Below are positions 62,631 to 64,000 of a stretch of 64,000 bases of DNA, in pieces. The position numbers were made by a program, and so were the translations under genes. The stretch covers positions 2,941,669-3,005,668 of the forward strand of contig NZ_JH719942.1 of assembly GCF_000275825.1 (NCBI RefSeq), in the 5' to 3' direction. The stretch is from Saprospira grandis DSM 2844. Lineage in GTDB: Bacteria; Bacteroidota; Bacteroidia; Chitinophagales; Saprospiraceae. A model generated the notes under the pieces. That model was not told the DNA's origin. It saw only the letters and a list, made by a program, of their open reading frames with translations, and ran no database searches. Position 1 is the stretch's first letter; each line of letters starts with the position of its first letter.

Positions 62631-64000
62631 ATGCGTTTTCTTCTTTTTATTATCCTCTTGCTGAGCTTAGGCCATCAGGCCCAAGCTCAGCTTCCTTATG
62701 TCCGTATAGATAGCCTTATCCTCTCTGATCTGCAGGGGGGGAAGTTGCGGACCAAAGCCAAAACGGTGGCCGCCTATCTGCCTTTTAGTGTAGGCGATAG
62801 CGTTCGACTCAATAATTTGCAAGAGCAGCTAGATTTGGCCCAACAAAGTCTACTCAATAGCCGCCTATTCAAAAGGGTGCTGCTCCGAGTAAAAGAATGG
62901 GAGGGCAAAAGCATCATTCTAGGCATCGAACTAGATGAAAACCTAGGTATCTACCCTATCCCTATGCTCGAACTTGCCGACCGCAACTTTAATGTTTGGT
63001 GGAAAAGCTTCAACTTTGATCTCCGAAGGGTGAATTTGGGCCTTTGGGGCCTTTGGCGCAACCCCAGAGGCTATAACGATATGTTCAAACTGATTGGGCA
63101 AGTTGGCTATAGCCCTAAGGTCGAGTTGGTCTATCTCATGCCCCCGCTAGGCAACAAAAACGCTTGGGGCTATAGCATAGAGGGCCTTTGGTCCAATAAT
63201 AAAGAGCTAGCCTATGGAATAGCAGATAACAAACGCCTTTTTTATAGAGACCTCAACAGCAAAAGCGCTCAGTTTGACCGCCTCCGCTTTCGGGCAGGCC
63301 TCTATTTTCGCCAAGATGTCTGGAGCCAACAGCAACTGACCCTAGGCTTTCATAATTATGGGGTGAGCGATTCTATTTTTGCCCAAAATGCCGATTTCCT
63401 TTTGGGCAAAGCTCGCCAAAGAGATTTTCGCCTGCGCTATAGCTGGTCCAAGGACCGCAGAGATTTCCGAAACTACCCCTTTAAGGGCTATTACCTACAA
63501 GCCGAAACCGAGAAAAAAGGCCTGGGCATCTTCAATGAGCTCAATCAATGGACCTTGGGCGGACATCTGGGCTATTACCATAAGTTTGGCGGTGGCTACT
63601 GGAGTGTAGGCGGCCAATTGAGTGGTAAACTGAGCTTGCTCCGACAAAAGCAAGCCTTTTTTGAACAAGAGGCCCTAGGTTTTGAAGAGGAATTGGTGCG
63701 GGGTAACCAATATTATGTAATTTATGGACAAGATTATTTGCTCTGGCGCAGCGATATCAATGTCAAATTGATGGAATGGGGCGAGGCGAAAACGCCTTTT
63801 ATGGCCCTGCATCTGCGTTATCATCTAGATTATGGCTATGTTTGGGATCGTTTTTATCAGCAGCAGGGCAGTTTGGTCAATCGCTCGCTTTGGGGGACTG
63901 GCCCCGCCATTGACCTCGGCCTGATGCAGTACCGCTTTGTGCTCCAATTTGAATATAGCCTCAACCAATCCAAAGAAACAGCCTTCTTTTTTCGCCTCAA
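62631..64000 (+). CDS. Omp85/BamA-TamA-like outer-membrane protein, 3' end outside window
   Basis: The open frame runs from 62631 to the window edge with no stop (456 codons visible). It starts with a signal peptide (MRFLLFIILLLSLGHQAQAQ). A POTRA-like domain follows (TKAKTVAAYLPFSVGDSV, NNLQEQLDLAQQSLLNSRLF), then beta-strand-rich segments ending in aromatic residues (GGHLGYYHKFGGGYWSVGGQ, YRFVLQFEYSL), as in the Omp85 barrel. It probably inserts or transports proteins at the outer membrane. Only one POTRA is evident, fewer than in BamA, so a TamA-like or smaller Omp85 family member is more likely. Confidence 0.75.
   Translation, partial: MRFLLFIILLLSLGHQAQAQLPYVRIDSLILSDLQGGKLRTKAKTVAAYLPFSVGDSVRLNNLQEQLDLAQQSLLNSRLFKRVLLRVKEWEGKSIILGIELDENLGIYPIPMLELADRNFNVWWKSFNFDLRRVNLGLWGLWRNPRGYNDMFKLIGQVGYSPKVELVYLMPPLGNKNAWGYSIEGLWSNNKELAYGIADNKRLFYRDLNSKSAQFDRLRFRAGLYFRQDVWSQQQLTLGFHNYGVSDSIFAQNADFLLGKARQRDFRLRYSWSKDRRDFRNYPFKGYYLQAETEKKGLGIFNELNQWTLGGHLGYYHKFGGGYWSVGGQLSGKLSLLRQKQAFFEQEALGFEEELVRGNQYYVIYGQDYLLWRSDINVKLMEWGEAKTPFMALHLRYHLDYGYVWDRFYQQQGSLVNRSLWGTGPAIDLGLMQYRFVLQFEYSLNQSKETAFFFRL

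Overview
The window looks like the chromosome of a gliding, filamentous marine Bacteroidota of the Saprospira type. This is an inference from several cues. Three proteins look like type IX secretion cargo with C-terminal sorting domains, including a giant SprB-like surface protein. The tmRNA tag ends in NYALAA. The class I ribonucleotide reductase, HtpG, malate dehydrogenase and desaturase are of Bacteroidota character. Many intergenic gaps carry the same GC-rich hairpin repeat, in an otherwise AT-leaning background.

Region 1-9000 is an accessory island. Broken insertion sequences (IS5-like, an IS3-family element of IS407 type, IS4-like and a second IS3 type) surround a tightly overlapping five-gene operon on the minus strand. 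It encodes a single-HKD phospholipase-D-fold protein fused to a J-like domain, a TerY-like vWA protein, a PP2C phosphatase, a Ser/Thr-kinase-like protein with Ig-like domains, and a DUF4407 membrane coiled-coil protein. The kinase/phosphatase/vWA trio matches the TerY-P triad known from comparative genomics of stress and conflict systems. Together with the PLD-J and DUF4407 partners it is the best candidate here for an undescribed defence or stress system. A PD-(D/E)XK nuclease-like gene (9088-10260) lies just outside.

Region 10270-14000 holds ssrA (tmRNA, minus strand), an alanine/saccharopine dehydrogenase-family gene coupled to a methyltransferase-like gene, the first hairpin repeats and a 22-bp minisatellite. 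Region 14054-24433 is one gene for a ~3460-residue secreted protein: N-terminal adhesin domains, a glycine-rich insert, about 25 SprB repeats and a gliding-motility C-terminal domain.

Region 24900-34700 has a GT4 glycosyltransferase, a degenerate CHAT protein, two unknown (lipo)proteins, an IS3 remnant, 1.2 kb of non-coding repeats, mdh and a secreted M43 metalloprotease. Region 35250-42341 carries htpG, a membrane-anchored LytTR-like protein, a small basic protein and a RavA/ViaA-like MoxR ATPase and vWA pair. A ~420-bp near-identical direct repeat flanks the part after htpG. Region 42785-57628 is mostly ordinary chromosome: SAM hydroxide adenosyltransferase, desaturase, tricorn-like S41 protease, DoxX/MauE-like protein, DUF1599, xseB, an ABC ATPase cluster, GT87 and a subtilisin. 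Region 58266-64000 has nrdB, nrdA, a PaaI-type thioesterase and the start of an Omp85/BamA-like gene that runs off the window.

The most unusual feature at the whole-window scale is a family of at least 17 copies of a ~120-140 bp intergenic element. Its internal hairpins differ in sequence between copies but stay self-complementary, and its closing stem changes in a compensatory way (CCT/AGG, CTG/CAG, CTT/AAG, CCC/GGG). Some copies carry a second, nested 44-45 bp insertion at an exact site.
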